A stretch of DNA of 7,825 nt, from NCBI GenBank assembly GCA_910585765.1, contig CAJUES010000070.1:7434-15258 (forward strand), given 5' to 3'. This DNA is from an uncultured Lachnospiraceae bacterium (GTDB taxonomy: Bacteria > Bacillota > Clostridia > Lachnospirales > Lachnospiraceae). How positions within the stretch are numbered: the stretch's first letter is position 1; each line of letters starts with the position of its first letter. Of this stretch, positions 1 to 5,876 are shown in pieces. The notes beneath the pieces are model-generated. The model did not search any database. It saw nothing but the letters and a program-made list of their open reading frames with translations, and was not told the origin of the DNA. The translations under genes and the position numbers were made by a program.

Positions 1-715
1 GACGTATCTTAAATTCCACGATCTCAGGCGCCAGCAGTTCCTTCAATTCCTCACACATTTGATCACCCTCCTGTATCATTTTCTTAAATAATTCTATATT
101 TGCCTCCGATGCCACATTGACAACAGAATCCGCATTCCGTCTGTCCTCGTCACTGCCAAGTCCCGCGCAGTTGTCGAGAAGCTCCCTTGCATCCTCCCTG
201 CTCAGCGTTCTTGTCAGGGAGGTGATCCACACATGGGATTCCCTGGCAAGTTCCTTCGTCACAAGAACCTGCATCGGAAAGATCATGCCGTCGATGCGGT
301 AGATCCCCGCTTTCTTCTTGGTCACGGAGTACTTTTCGCTGAGCTGTCCCAGCAGTTTTACAGGCTTTTCCTCCCTGACGATCGAAACCGTGGTGTCCGC
401 ATCAAAGATATCGGCAGCGCCTGCTTCCGCTTTATACAGACACGCATAGGACAGTGCTTTGTAAAAAGTCCCGGCGTTCACATCATCACCCGGCGATTTG
501 TATTCAAGGATATTATTTCCGAGAAAGAAATCGGCAATATCATTTTTGATCACGATGTCGCGCCTCTTTTTGATGATGAGCAGGTCTATTTTCAGGGGCA
601 TTTTGCCCAGATTATGTTCCCGCTCATAGGTCAGGTATTTCTTGTATTCCCGCAGTTCCAGTTCCACGGCGGAGCAGAATGCGGGATGCCATTGTATATT
701 GTCTTGTATTTCCAA
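1..715 (-). CDS. PD-(D/E)XK nuclease-like protein, 3' end cut off by the window
   Basis: The reading frame is open from a TTG codon at 715-713 to the left edge (238 codons seen), so the C-terminus is missing. I chose TTG because an AAAGGAAG ribosome binding site (725-732) lies 9 nt upstream, no ATG precedes the conserved-looking start IQWHPAF, and a promoter fits upstream. D44 in KIDLLIIKK and E71-x-K73 in NILEYKSP match the D...ExK core of PD-(D/E)XK nuclease-fold proteins. The KSPGD and YKALSYACLYK stretches resemble a family that is common and poorly characterised in Lachnospiraceae, where such proteins are sometimes misnamed 3-isopropylmalate dehydrogenase. It has no signal peptide or membrane segment, so it should be cytoplasmic. 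The fold call is inference from the motif and memory. Its substrate and biological role are unknown; a role linked to mobile elements is possible. Confidence 0.75.
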   Translation of the reverse strand, partial: MEIQDNIQWHPAFCSAVELELREYKKYLTYEREHNLGKMPLKIDLLIIKKRRDIVIKNDIADFFLGNNILEYKSPGDDVNAGTFYKALSYACLYKAEAGAADIFDADTTVSIVREEKPVKLLGQLSEKYSVTKKKAGIYRIDGMIFPMQVLVTKELARESHVWITSLTRTLSREDARELLDNCAGLGSDEDRRNADSVVNVASEANIELFKKMIQEGDQMCEELKELLAPEIVEFKIR

Positions 716-747
716 TAAAGTATGCTTCCTTTCTCACTTGTGTCCTC

Positions 748-776
748 AGTATATCATATCAAGTGTCTATGCGCAA
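748..776 (-). promoter_or_regulatory. Candidate promoter of the PD-(D/E)XK-like gene
   Basis: Read on the minus strand, TTGCGC (776-771) is followed after exactly 17 bp by TATACT (753-748), which lies 32 bp before the TTG start. The -10 box matches consensus at 5 of 6 positions and the -35 box only at its TTG. The -35 box lies inside the left arm of the inverted repeat at 764-811, so a protein binding that repeat would control this promoter. Confidence 0.45.
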
Positions 777-1023
777 CAGAATCGCCACAGACGTTCACGG
801 TGAACACATGTCTCCATTTTCAATAAATATGAGCTATATTTTTTGTGAAAATTATACAAATCCAAAAAAGGCATACAGTACAAACCACCTGCCAAATGCA
901 AGACTGTTAGAATAAAACGATTTTATATATTGCATCAACATGTGTAGTTTACAATTTATCCATAAAGCTTGCGTTTACCGTGCACAGACGTTTGACATAT
1001 GGCGATTGTGTTGCGCATAGTCA
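764..1023. repeat. AT-rich non-coding segment bounded by imperfect inverted repeats
   Basis: The ends are inverted copies. CTATGCGCAACAGAATCGCCA (767-787) matches the reverse complement of 1000-1020 at 20 of 21 bases. Further in, CACGGTGAACAC (796-807) matches the reverse complement of the 972-983 area with two differences after an indel of about 9 nt, and ACACATGT (804-811) mirrors ACATGTGT (938-945). The right arm is longer because it seems to carry an extra GTTTAC-containing stretch. The interior (812-937) is AT-rich and I see no gene in it. The form fits a degenerate MITE or a duplicated regulatory site. No target-site duplication is visible at either edge. Confidence 0.5.
793..805. promoter_or_regulatory. 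13-bp palindrome, possible operator half of the inverted-repeat element
   Basis: GTTCAC-G-GTGAAC is a perfect palindrome around a central G. A degenerate counterpart, GTTTACCGTGCAC, lies at 973-985, and further GTTTAC or GTTTGAC words occur at 947-952 and 990-996. It looks like a repressor operator, but no partner regulator is evident. The identity of any binding protein is unknown. Confidence 0.3.
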
Positions 1024-1028
1024 GCCAT

Positions 1029-1889
1029 TCATTCCCAAATGGCTTGAGTGAGACACTTTTCACAAAATTCCTGTACAATGTCCAATATCGCGCGGTCGTA
1101 AAAAACTGCGCCGCCGTGTGCATCATTTCCCTCCAGTTCGTAATATGCAGCTTTATGATGGGAGACGGTCAGCTTTTCATATAGTGTCCTGCTGTTTGCG
1201 ACAGAGACAACGGGGTCAAACTCGCTGTGCATGAGCAGTATAGGCGGAAGTTCGATATCCTCCGTGATGTACATGGGACAGGAAGCCTTTGCTGCGAGCT
1301 CCTTGTGCGCCAGCGTGTCATCCACGCCAAGAAGTACAGCGGACGGGCGGACTGTCATCCACGGTGGGAGGGGTTCATTGGCGCAGAGGACCAGATCCGT
1401 AGAACCGCTTTGACAGATCACACCCGAAATCTTCGGCAGTGGATCACATAAGCCATGCGCATGCAAGAGAACGGACATCATGGCGATATGTCCGCCGGAA
1501 GAATTTCCCATTAAAAATATTTTGTCTGTGTCGATGTGAAAGATATCTGCGATACCCGGGATGAATTTCAAGGCGTTGCACACATCTTCGACCTGCGCCG
1601 GGAAAGTGGCAAGATCGGACTCGCGATACTCCATCGCGGCAACCACAAATCCCCGTTTGGCGAGAATGGCATATTGCGGGATGTCATTGTACATTTCCTG
1701 TTTGTGCCAGGCAGATCCGGGGATCAGCAGGATCAAAGGGTACTTTTCGTCCGCCTTCATCGCCTGCCTGTATGGAAAGACCATCTGCAGATGCCTCTTG
1801 CAGTCACCGTAATCATGATACACCACGTCCTGTGAGTATAAACACTGTATTTCATTGGAGTCCGTTTTAACCTTTATGTTTTGTTTCAT
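1029..1889 (-). CDS. Alpha/beta-hydrolase esterase (acetyl-xylan/feruloyl esterase-like)
   Basis: This 286-residue protein should cleave ester bonds, plausibly acetyl or feruloyl groups on plant oligosaccharides. The nucleophile elbow is G128-N-S130-S-G132-G. The likely acid is D225 (SEFDP) and the base H258 (NDAHGG). P57-G-S-A-W forms the oxyanion region in place of the usual HGGG. The block EYR...ATFPAQVEDV (87-103) is typical of the BD-FAE/lipase-2-like group. No signal peptide is seen, so it should be cytoplasmic. The frame opens at a GTG at 1928, but GGGAGGAA (1893-1900) immediately precedes ATG-ATG, so the start is the second ATG at 1889 (5 nt from GGAGG) or the first at 1892. All catalytic positions are present and the length is normal. 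It is monocistronic. The exact substrate cannot be read from the sequence. Confidence 0.85.
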   Translation of the reverse strand: MKQNIKVKTDSNEIQCLYSQDVVYHDYGDCKRHLQMVFPYRQAMKADEKYPLILLIPGSAWHKQEMYNDIPQYAILAKRGFVVAAMEYRESDLATFPAQVEDVCNALKFIPGIADIFHIDTDKIFLMGNSSGGHIAMMSVLLHAHGLCDPLPKISGVICQSGSTDLVLCANEPLPPWMTVRPSAVLLGVDDTLAHKELAAKASCPMYITEDIELPPILLMHSEFDPVVSVANSRTLYEKLTVSHHKAAYYELEGNDAHGGAVFYDRAILDIVQEFCEKCLTQAIWE

Positions 1890-1978
1890 CATTTCCTCCC
1901 GATATAGTTTGCTGGATCTACCATACACAGCAGAACGTCTGATGTGTGTGGATAGAGATATACCTTCTGTACGAATCC

Positions 1979-2008
1979 ATTATAGCATACAGGAAGATCC
2001 GGGTGCAA
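1979..2008 (-). promoter_or_regulatory. Promoter of the esterase gene
   Basis: On the minus strand TTGCAC (2008-2003) is followed after 18 bp by a perfect TATAAT (1984-1979) carrying an extended TGC element just upstream. It lies about 90 bp before the ribosome binding site, leaving a leader of roughly 80 nt in which I see no strong structure. Confidence 0.65.
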
Positions 2009-2089
2009 TCAGATCCTCATCATAAACAATGTCCCGGTCAACAAGTAAGGAACTGTTTTGTAAAACGGATCAAAAAACAGATTTGAGTA

Positions 2090-2118
2090 TTGACAAATCA
2101 TATCATGTGTAATAAAAT
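2090..2118 (+). promoter_or_regulatory. Sigma-A-type promoter of the membrane-protein/ArsR operon
   Basis: TTGACA (2090-2095, perfect consensus) and TAAAAT (2113-2118, 5 of 6) are separated by exactly 17 bp. The -10 box lies across the left arm and centre of the perfect inverted repeat at 2101-2132, so a protein bound there would block RNA polymerase. Confidence 0.8.
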
Positions 2119-2132
2119 AATTACACATGATA
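2101..2132. promoter_or_regulatory. Perfect inverted repeat, probable operator of the ArsR-type regulator
   Basis: TATCATGTGTAAT (2101-2113) and ATTACACATGATA (2120-2132) are perfect 13-bp inverted arms separated by AAAATA. The repeat covers the -10 box and start region of the promoter that drives an ArsR-family gene. ArsR proteins characteristically bind such AT-rich dyads and repress their own operons. Binding by the protein of 2391-2741 is inference from position. It is not a terminator because no T-run follows. Confidence 0.75.
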
Positions 2133-2160
2133 CAAAAATAAAAATGAAGGGAGAATGTAT

Positions 2161-2388
2161 ATGTACAATATCATGCCAGTGATCGGGGCAGTCGGCGCGA
2201 TCGTTATCATTGTAGTTTATCTGATCGTCAAGGGGATGGAGCGGAAAGTCCAGTACAGCTGTCTGGATCAGGAGAAGTTCAATCATTTTGTGGAGGAGAT
2301 CCGGCGTGAAAACGCAGAGATCCGAAAGGATCTGCAGACTGTGCGGACAAAGGTTGAATCGATCGACAAAATGATGGAAGAGATCTAG
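2161..2388 (+). CDS. Small single-pass membrane protein with cytoplasmic coiled coil
   Basis: This 75-residue protein is not a family I can name. Residues 5-24 (MPVIGAVGAIVIIVVYLIVKG) form one hydrophobic helix, followed by K/R residues that fit an N-out/C-in orientation. Residues about 38-74 are highly charged with heptad spacing of V, I and L, which predicts a coiled coil in the cytoplasm. Two in-frame ATGs exist. I prefer 2161 because GGGAG (2149-2153) lies 7 nt before it but only 1 nt before the ATG at 2155. Its stop is 2 nt before the next start, so translation is probably coupled to the ArsR-type gene. The shape is PspB-like, though I claim no homology. Its likely role is partner or membrane tether for the regulator; this is inference. 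Confidence 0.75.
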   Translation: MYNIMPVIGAVGAIVIIVVYLIVKGMERKVQYSCLDQEKFNHFVEEIRRENAEIRKDLQTVRTKVESIDKMMEEI

Positions 2389-2390
2389 CC

Positions 2391-2741
2391 ATGGAAAATT
2401 TTGTTGGTGACTTGAGTCTAAAGAAGTATGAGGACTATGTAAATGTCTTCGACGCGCTGTCCCACCCCGCAAGGATCAAGATCATCGGGATCCTTGCGGA
2501 GGGACGGCAGTATGTGAGCGAGCTGGCAAGGCTGGTAAACATCAGCAGACCGCTGCTCTACATGCATCTGAAGAAGCTGGAGGCGGCGCGGCTTGTGACC
2601 AGCACGATGGAGCTGTCCGACAGCGGAAAGGCAATGAAGTTTTATGCGCTGGAAGATTTTGATCTGCGGATCACGCGGGAAATGCTGAGACAGCTTTCAG
2701 AACATATCATCATTGAGAATCCGGATGGAAAGGAGAGATGA
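2391..2741 (+). CDS. ArsR-type winged-helix transcriptional regulator lacking metal-site cysteines
   Basis: The 116-residue product has the ArsR-like core FDALSHPARIKIIGILAEG (20-38), then a helix-turn-helix (about 41-66, YVSELARLVNISRPLLYMHLKKLE), a wing (about 68-88) and a C-terminal dimerisation helix (about 90-106). It should bind DNA as a dimer and repress transcription, most likely its own operon through the dyad at 2101-2132. There is no cysteine anywhere, so the classical ELCVCDL metal-sensing site of ArsR/SmtB proteins is absent and the signal must be something else. The start ATG at 2391 lies 2 nt after the stop of the preceding gene, with GGAAGAG (2376-2382) 8 nt upstream. I see no T-run terminator after it. 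Confidence 0.85.
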   Translation: MENFVGDLSLKKYEDYVNVFDALSHPARIKIIGILAEGRQYVSELARLVNISRPLLYMHLKKLEAARLVTSTMELSDSGKAMKFYALEDFDLRITREMLRQLSEHIIIENPDGKER

Positions 2742-2756
2742 CCGCATAAATTCATA

Positions 2757-2785
2757 TTTCCAAAAGAATGATTTTAGTGTAAGAT
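2757..2785 (+). promoter_or_regulatory. Weak candidate promoter of the SGNH hydrolase gene
   Basis: TTTCCA (2757-2762) and TAAGAT (2780-2785) are 17 bp apart and each matches consensus at 4 of 6 positions. The gene could instead be read through from the ArsR operon, since no clear terminator lies between them. Confidence 0.25.
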
Positions 2786-2858
2786 AGGATTAGACAGGCT
2801 GAGCTATAGGTGCTCTTGGAATCTCTTTGCAAATCCCATTGCGGAGCGGTTCTGAGAG

Positions 2859-2876
2859 CTCCTATTTTAAAAGGAG
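2859..2876 (+). promoter_or_regulatory. Short hairpin that could mask the ribosome binding site
   Basis: CTCCT (2859-2863) can pair with AGGAG (2872-2876), the ribosome binding site of the SGNH gene, leaving an 8-nt loop. The stem is only 5 bp, so any regulatory effect is speculative. The binding site itself decides the start: AGGAG is 10 nt before the ATG at 2887, whereas the more distal in-frame TTG at 2827 has no such site. Confidence 0.25.
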
Positions 2877-2886
2877 ATATGAACAT

Positions 2887-3972
2887 ATGGTGAAGTATGA
2901 AAGAGAACCAAAGGAGATCAGGATCGCTGTCCCAAACGGAAACTATGAGGTGACACTGGAGATCATCGCGCAGCTGGAGGCGGTCTACACGGTATATTGC
3001 CAGAACAGACGCTTTGTGGCTGTGGACAGGGAGATCAGTGCAGGTGAGACGCAGAAGCTCACCTTTGTCGTGAATGTGTGCGATTACATTCGCAGAGATA
3101 CGGCGTACACTGTCGACAGCATTCAGATTTATATTGTCTGTGACAGGGAGCTGTCCGTTGTCCCGGCGTATGTGCCGGTGAATGTGCCGACGCTCTACAT
3201 CATCGGGGACTCGACGGTCACGGATCAGCCCGCGGAATATCCGTATGACCCGGAGAGAACGTACTGCGGCTGGGGGCAGGTGCTCCCGATGCTTTTGGAC
3301 AACCAGATTGCGGTGTCGAACCACTCCGAGTCGGGGGCGACGACAAAGGAGGTATTCGGTCTGCACTTTGAGACGCTGCGGCGCAAGCTGAGACCGAATG
3401 ACTATCTGATGATCGAGTTTGGACACAATGACCAGAAGGATCCGGAGCTTGATGCCTTCGGGGGCTACGAGCGGTATCTGCGCTGGTTTGTCGATCACGC
3501 AAGGGGGCGGGCGGTGCGGACCATTCTGAACGCGCCGATCAACCGGATCATATTTGACGACAACGGAAAAATACTGAATCTGCTGGGCGAGTACCGCGAT
3601 GCGGTGAAATATGTCTCGGAGTGGGGGCATGTTCCGTTCATCGATCTGTGGACGGCGACGACGGACTTTTTTGAGCCCCTTGGTCTGTACACTGCCAAAA
3701 AATATTTCAGGCATGACGGGGAGAGTCAGGACTACACGCACACGAACGATCTGGGCGGCACGATCGTCGCAAAGCTTTGGGCGTCGATGGCGGCAAAGGC
3801 GGAGATCCGGGGATTGTCGGAGCACATTCTGACAGACCGGCTTGCGATCGGGGAGATCCGGGTTGATCCCAATGCGCCGAGGGAGAGCAACGCCGAGGAG
3901 TTTGTGCGGCTAAAGTCGATCGGGCTGGGGACAGTTCCGGCGGATCTCGATGCGGACATCTCCCATCTGTAA
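2887..3972 (+). CDS. SGNH/GDSL hydrolase, rhamnogalacturonan acetylesterase-like (CE12-type)
   Basis: This 361-residue enzyme should remove acetyl groups from pectic (rhamnogalacturonan) or similar oligosaccharides. All SGNH blocks are visible: G107-D-S109-T with the nucleophile serine, G150 in the ESGATTK block, G179-H-N181-D, and D282-Y-T-H285 providing the catalytic acid and base. Residues 1-100 form a separate beta-rich module before the hydrolase, like the N-terminal domain often attached to CE12 proteins. The remaining 55 or so residues after about 305 form a C-terminal extension. No signal peptide or anchor is present, so it acts inside the cell, presumably on imported oligosaccharides. 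It is intact, follows the ArsR operon on the same strand after 145 bp, and may be an independent unit. The substrate is inference from family resemblance. Confidence 0.88.
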   Translation: MVKYEREPKEIRIAVPNGNYEVTLEIIAQLEAVYTVYCQNRRFVAVDREISAGETQKLTFVVNVCDYIRRDTAYTVDSIQIYIVCDRELSVVPAYVPVNVPTLYIIGDSTVTDQPAEYPYDPERTYCGWGQVLPMLLDNQIAVSNHSESGATTKEVFGLHFETLRRKLRPNDYLMIEFGHNDQKDPELDAFGGYERYLRWFVDHARGRAVRTILNAPINRIIFDDNGKILNLLGEYRDAVKYVSEWGHVPFIDLWTATTDFFEPLGLYTAKKYFRHDGESQDYTHTNDLGGTIVAKLWASMAAKAEIRGLSEHILTDRLAIGEIRVDPNAPRESNAEEFVRLKSIGLGTVPADLDADISHL

Positions 3973-3992
3973 AACGTGCTGCCGCACCCGCA

Positions 3993-4175
3993 ATGTTGCA
4001 GAGCGCACCTTCAAATTGGTTCAGTATCAGCGGCAGGGCGGAGGTGGAGACATCGAGTGTGGTCCGGGAGGAAATGATGGTGCGCTATCCGCCGCTGCGA
4101 CAGAAATATCTCGACGAGACAGGGGTATACATTGTGATCTACAGGCTGCTCATCGAAGATGCAGATATTATGTAA
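3993..4175 (+). pseudogene. C-terminal fragment of an FMN-binding split-barrel (PNPOx-like) gene
   Basis: The frame ends with about 55 residues reading SNWFSISGRAEVE...MMVRYPPLRQKYLDE...YIVIYRLLIEDADIM and then TAA. The order of a beta strand (SISGRAEVE), a helix containing YP.L...Y, and a final strand (VIYRL) matches the C-terminal half of pyridoxamine-5'-phosphate-oxidase-like flavoproteins as I remember them. No ribosome binding site precedes the first ATG at 3993, and the frame stays open upstream into the SGNH gene's last codons, so the N-terminal half (flavin-binding strands) appears deleted. Family assignment is inference from a short segment. It could instead be a small unrelated ORF. 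Confidence 0.5.
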
Positions 4176-4190
4176 AAAGGAGACAAACCA

Positions 4191-4286
4191 ATGGAGAAAT
4201 TGAATGAGGAAACAAAAAGGCTGATGGATGAGCGCTTCGGGCACGATAACGTGATCGCGCTTGCGACGCAGGACGGTGATATGCCA
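4191..4286 (+). pseudogene. N-terminal fragment of a PNPOx-like gene
   Basis: A good ribosome binding site (AAGGAG, 4177-4182) 8 nt before ATG 4191 starts a product of about 32 normal-looking residues (MEKLNEETKRLMDERF, then NVIALATQDGDMP). This is the usual start of clostridial pyridoxamine-5'-phosphate-oxidase-like proteins: helix, then the first barrel strand. After about 4286 the frame stays open to 4529 but runs antisense through the 3' end of the ABC permease gene, with low-complexity, non-family residues. The rest of the barrel is therefore lost. The junction near 4286 looks like a deletion or rearrangement breakpoint next to the inverted permease. If translated, a 112-residue chimeric product would result. 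Confidence 0.6.
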
Positions 4287-4316
4287 GATGCGGCGCACAG
4301 GGACTGTCAGGATCAG

Positions 4317-4344
4317 CCTTCGGTGAAGGGATCTGCAAAGATCC
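4317..4344 (-). terminator. Two tandem hairpins directly after the permease stop codon
   Basis: Just 3' of the permease stop (4346-4348, minus strand), GGATCT/AGATCC (4329-4344, 4-nt loop) is followed by CCTTC/GAAGG (4317-4329, 3-nt loop). The position suits transcript-end structures, but no T-run follows on either strand, so intrinsic termination is doubtful. Confidence 0.3.
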
Positions 4345-4345
4345 G

Positions 4346-5034
4346 TCACAATTGTTTCCGGTTCAGCATCGCAATGCCCAAGACTGCAAAGGCGGCGCCG
4401 GATAAAACGGTCACAACAATGGATAAACGGTACGAGGATGCCGCAGCAGCGCCGCTCAGCAGGGAAGGCGAATCGGCCAGCATGAGCGGCGAGAATCTCC
4501 TGGATTTCGGGAGTAGACTGATCATGTAGACGCCCAAAAATACTGCGCCCGTCCCGACCAGAACACCTGTGTTGGCTCTGGCGATCGTGGACAGCAGCAC
4601 TGACAACAGGATCCCCCACACGCCGGGCAGCCACCAGCACGCGGCAGAGAACACGAGACTGCGGGCGGCTGCATTGTCCCAGAAAAACGCGTTGTAGCCG
4701 TAGGTGATGGCAAAACAAGACCAGTGATACGCGTCCCTGACTGATATTCCTCCGTGAAAATGCTGCTCTCAAGCAGGAGAAACACGAGCAGCCCCATCGG
4801 TATATTTTTGAAAAACTGCGTCCAGGAGGTCATGGCATCGACCGTGACCGCAGTGACTGCCAGACTGCTTTCAGAGAGTGTATCTGCCAGTGTTCCAAGC
4901 AGCCACGGAGTCATCTTCGCGATCGCGGGATTCATGATCCCCAATACGGCGAACAGGCAGCCCAGGATCATCAGACGCCCTGTCCGCAGCTGCGCCTGCC
5001 ATTCTTTTTTCAGAAATGCGATAAATGATTTCAT
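4346..5034 (-). pseudogene. ABC-2-type transporter permease, broken by an internal deletion/frameshift
   Basis: The intact version would be the membrane half of an ABC-2 exporter. The start at 5034 overlaps the ancestral ATPase stop (ATGA), as expected for a coupled pair. One frame gives the N-terminus MKSFIAFLKKEWQAQLRTGR, a first membrane segment, and ESSIFTEEYQSGT up to residue 101 (4732). The sequence then resumes in another frame from about 4729: WSCFAITYGYNAFFWDN, SLVFSAACWW, and two to three membrane segments to the end NRKQL at 4346. Compared with the family as I remember it, roughly 30 residues between EYQSGT and the YGYNAFFWDN region are missing along with the frame, so the junction at 4729-4732 marks an out-of-frame deletion. 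The product from the start would read a nonsense tail, rich in P, C and S, to 4522. It is non-functional unless this is an assembly error. Confidence 0.8.
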
Positions 5035-5045
5035 TTTTCTATGAC

Positions 5046-5873
5046 CTACATAAACAGATCTTCCAGCGACGGTTCCATGCGCTCGATCTTTTGGATCGGT
5101 ATTTTCCGGGCGGTTATATACTGCAGTACATCGTACAGCGCATTTCCGTCGTCGCGCAGTGAGACCTGGTTCTTCTCCAGTTTTTTGCAGTGCCCAAACG
5201 TGTCGATCAGGGCTGGGATGTCGCTTTCGAGCTCCAGCTCGATCCGGTATTCTTTTGAGCGGTATGCCGCCTTGATGTCTGCGAGTGTTCCCTGGACGCT
5301 CACAACGCCGTCTTTCAAAAAAGCCGCGTCCGTGCAGATCCGCTCCACGTCGGAGAGGATGTGCGTGGAGAACAACACCGTGGTGTGCGCTCTCACGGAC
5401 GACAGGATATCGAGGATCTCTTTTCTGCCCACAGGATCGATCGCGGAAGTCGGCTCATCGCAGATCAGCAGTCTGGGGCGGTTAGGAGCGCCTGCGCGAT
5501 GCCAAGACGCTGTTTCATGCCCCTGGAAAAGCCTTTGATGCGGCGTGTCTCGCCGCAGAAGGTGAGGTACTCGGGAGCTGTCATAAAGGGATAAAATTCC
5601 GGTACGTCAGGCAGATATCCGACAAAATGATTGCTTGCGGACTGCCCGTATGTCACTCGGGTTCCCGCCACATAGACCGCGCCGCCGTCGTGCTGCGGCA
5701 GCCCTAATATGATTTTCATCGTCGTTGTCTTGCCGGCACCGTTTTTCCCGATAAAGCCGAATATACTGTGTTCGGGAACGGACAGCTCCAGATTCCTTAG
5801 AACTTCTTTCTCCCCCAAAACGTTTTTTTAGATTCGTGATGTGCAGCATCGTCTTATCTGAATTTGAAGTCAT
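5046..5873 (-). pseudogene. ABC transporter ATP-binding protein with two frameshifts and a late nonsense codon
   Basis: All ATPase landmarks are present but in different frames. The N-terminus (ATG 5873 or 5849) gives MLHITNLKKRFG. A run of five G (5812-5816), where four would keep the frame, shifts it. The middle frame then holds the Walker A GKNGAGKTTT and the signature FSRGMKQRLGIAQALL, ending at a TGA at 5465-5467. One base is missing near 5481-5485 (CTAAC for a likely CTAAAC, restoring LLNRPRLL). The last frame holds the Walker B LLICDEPTSAIDP and the H-loop STHILSDVERI, ending EPSLEDLFM. There a TAG (5046-5048) replaces a probable GAG; the four codons after it read VIEK and then TGA overlapping the permease ATG, which looks like the ancestral end. 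It is the partner of the adjacent permease; the substrate is unknown. Confidence 0.85.
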
Positions 5874-5876
5874 ATC

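Noticed and set aside
233..718. 161-codon plus-strand ORF across the left part of the window
   Set aside because: It is the antisense shadow of the minus-strand PD-(D/E)XK-like gene. It has no ribosome binding site and no family-like motif, whereas the minus frame has both.
2057..2080. CTGTTTT...AAAACAG inverted repeat before the ArsR promoter
   Set aside because: It is 7 bp with mostly A/T pairs and a loop of about 14 nt in AT-rich DNA. It has no T-run and can easily arise by chance.
2101..2132. The perfect inverted repeat as an intrinsic terminator or transposon end
   Set aside because: The arms are AT-rich with no following T-run. The repeat sits exactly on a promoter -10 box before an ArsR-type gene, so an operator explains it better.
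2752..3825. 357-codon minus-strand ORF opposite the SGNH hydrolase
   Set aside because: Its product is R/H/V-rich and motif-free, typical of the reverse frame of a GC-rich gene. The plus strand carries all four SGNH blocks.
3950..4207. 85-codon plus-strand ORF overlapping the PNPOx C-terminal fragment
   Set aside because: It is a G/R/C-rich out-of-phase reading. The overlapping frame has the split-barrel-like sequence.
4011..4772. 253-codon minus-strand ORF through the permease region
   Set aside because: The frame contains no permease-like membrane segments and extends antisense through the PNPOx fragments. The permease residues lie in the two other minus frames.
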